Source: Streptomyces sp. WMMC940 | GTDB lineage: Bacteria; Actinomycetota; Actinomycetes; Streptomycetales; Streptomycetaceae | Length of the DNA: 64,000 bases | Direction of reading: 5' to 3' | Assembly (NCBI RefSeq): GCF_027460265.1 | Contig: NZ_JAPZBC010000001.1 | Location: forward strand, 1,054,001-1,118,000 | In this document: one piece after another, positions 63,197 to 64,000 of the stretch | Layout of the letters: every line of letters starts with the position of its first letter | Numbering within the stretch: position 1 is the stretch's first letter | Position numbers and translations under genes: made by a program | The notes under the pieces: generated by a model | Told to the model about the DNA's origin: nothing | Databases searched by the model: none | The model's input: only the letters and a program-made list of their open reading frames with translations

Positions 63197-64000
63197 ACTG
63201 CTCCTCCACCGCGGCGGAGACGATCGTCGTGACGGCCTTGAACGTGCGAATGGCCTCATACATGGTCTCGCTGGTGTAAACGGCGCGGCGCTCGCCGCCG
63301 CGGGCCGTGCCCGGCACGACGGTGGCGGCCGCGGCGAGGTGCTCCGCGTCGAACTCCAGCTCCACGGTGAACGGTCCGCCCCGGACCGGCTCGTGGCGGA
63401 CGGCGAGTGCCGTGGCCTCCTTGGCGGCGGCGCGAATGTCGGCGGCCGTGCGCGTCGGCGTGCGGCACACCGCCGCGTACCGCGAGACATGGTCCTTGAC
63501 CGCGACCTTGCGGGCCTCCGGCGCATATCCCAGGGCGTCCTCACAGGTGAGGTCGTCGCCGGTGACGAGGACCACCGGGACCCCGTACTCCGCGACCACG
63601 TGCGCGTTGAGCAGGCCCTCGCTCGCCCGGGTGCCGTTCAGCCACACGCCTGTGATCGAGTTCGCCAGGTAGGTGTGCGCGAGGACGCCCTCGGCTCCGG
63701 CGCCCGTGTGATAGCCGACGAAGGCGATGCCGTCCACGTCGCCGTGCTGCACGCCCTCCACCATGGACAGCGACTTGTGCCGCCCCGTCAGCATCTCGGC
63801 ACGGTCGTCCAGGTGCTCCAGCAGAAGGTTCCGCATGCTCAAGTGCGCTTCGTTGATGAGCACCTCATCGGCACCGCCGTCGAGGAAGCCGAGCACCGCC
63901 GCGTTCACGTCCGAGGTGAAGAGGGACCGGCAGCGCTCCCACTGGGGCGTGCCCGGCAGCACGTCGGCCGGCCACGTGACACCGGTGGCACCCTCCATGT
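63189..64000 (-). CDS. M55 D-aminopeptidase (DppA-like), partial at window edge
   Basis: The visible 270 residues start inside the conserved first motif (DMEGATGVTWPADVLPG) and lack the few N-terminal residues beyond base 64000. Zinc and catalytic motifs are visible: EVLINEAHLSMRNLLLEH, GYHTGAGAEGVLAHTY and LVTGDDLTCEDA. M55 enzymes release D-amino acids such as D-Ala from peptides and form decamers. It leads the operon M55-M20-S9-S66, suggesting catabolism of D-amino-acid-containing peptides. Confidence 0.93.
   Translation of the reverse strand, partial: MEGATGVTWPADVLPGTPQWERCRSLFTSDVNAAVLGFLDGGADEVLINEAHLSMRNLLLEHLDDRAEMLTGRHKSLSMVEGVQHGDVDGIAFVGYHTGAGAEGVLAHTYLANSITGVWLNGTRASEGLLNAHVVAEYGVPVVLVTGDDLTCEDALGYAPEARKVAVKDHVSRYAAVCRTPTRTAADIRAAAKEATALAVRHEPVRGGPFTVELEFDAEHLAAAATVVPGTARGGERRAVYTSETMYEAIRTFKAVTTIVSAAVEEQYG

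Noticed and set aside
1..64000. CRISPR arrays, rRNA or complete tRNA genes
   Set aside because: No regularly spaced identical repeats with unique spacers and no rRNA or foldable tRNA sequence were seen on either strand.

Overview
This 64 kb window is very GC-rich (over 70% by eye), has strongly G/C-ending codons, many GTG starts and several apparently leaderless genes. Its content (ABC sugar uptake with a ROK repressor, SpoIIE-type phosphatase, mycothiol-type DinB protein, DUF4232, LapA and paired metallo-hydrolases) points to a Streptomyces or close relative, probably a chromosomal segment with one accessory islet.

Layout. (1) 1-3325, minus strand: the start of an ebo-like operon, with an inositol-phosphate-synthase-like protein, a UbiA prenyltransferase carrying a long repetitive N-terminal extension, and a TIM-barrel isomerase cut by the window edge. 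(2) 3417-14801, minus: a carbohydrate locus. A ROK repressor, a two-ABC ATPase, a permease, a sugar-binding lipoprotein, a Gfo/Idh/MocA oxidoreductase and a sugar isomerase run in one direction. A secreted 1237-residue multidomain protein (glucose-dehydrogenase-like propeller, PKD, CBM6-like, ThuA, DUF1080) follows. The ROK gene and the multidomain gene share an upstream DNA motif, suggesting one regulon, possibly for 3-keto-sugar chemistry. (3) 15.0-30.3 kb: an ABM-like protein, a multi-sensor PP2C phosphatase, a FabH-like ketosynthase, a VOC protein, FdhD, a divergent LysR/SBF transporter pair, an acyl-CoA synthetase, an aldo-keto reductase, a LysR / cysteine dioxygenase / sulfate exporter cassette and a methyltransferase. 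(4) 30.6-44.8 kb: another methyltransferase, pterin dehydratase, small proteins, an amino-acid antiporter remnant, a membrane phosphodiesterase, a serine-less resolvase-like protein, two metallo-beta-lactamase-fold proteins around a DedA protein, an aminotransferase-like protein without the catalytic lysine, a DinB protein, a PAP2/diacylglycerol-kinase fusion and a methyltransferase.

(5) 44.93-50.76 kb is an islet bounded by 47-bp imperfect inverted repeats. It holds a broken Tn3-family transposase and, on the minus strand, a small operon behind a near-consensus promoter. The operon encodes a membrane-spanning STAND-type NTPase with an extracytoplasmic DUF3558-like end and a 121-residue protein carrying the same N-terminal glycine/aspartate tag; a 41-residue protein lies further downstream. 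This is the best candidate for an undescribed (perhaps conflict or defence) system. (6) 51.4-56.5 kb is a decay zone: a DUF5107 remnant, a DUF4232 gene, a frameshifted IS1182-type transposase, an unidentified remnant, an acetyltransferase, LapA and an MFS-transporter remnant. (7) 56.7-58.7 kb: a GntR regulator and adenosine deaminase, linked by identical TTGTCTGACAA palindromes. (8) 58.8-64.0 kb, minus: a four-gene peptidase operon (M55, M20, S9, S66), suited to D-amino-acid-containing or peptidoglycan-derived peptides.

All functional calls come from reading motifs and remembered family features; no database search was possible.
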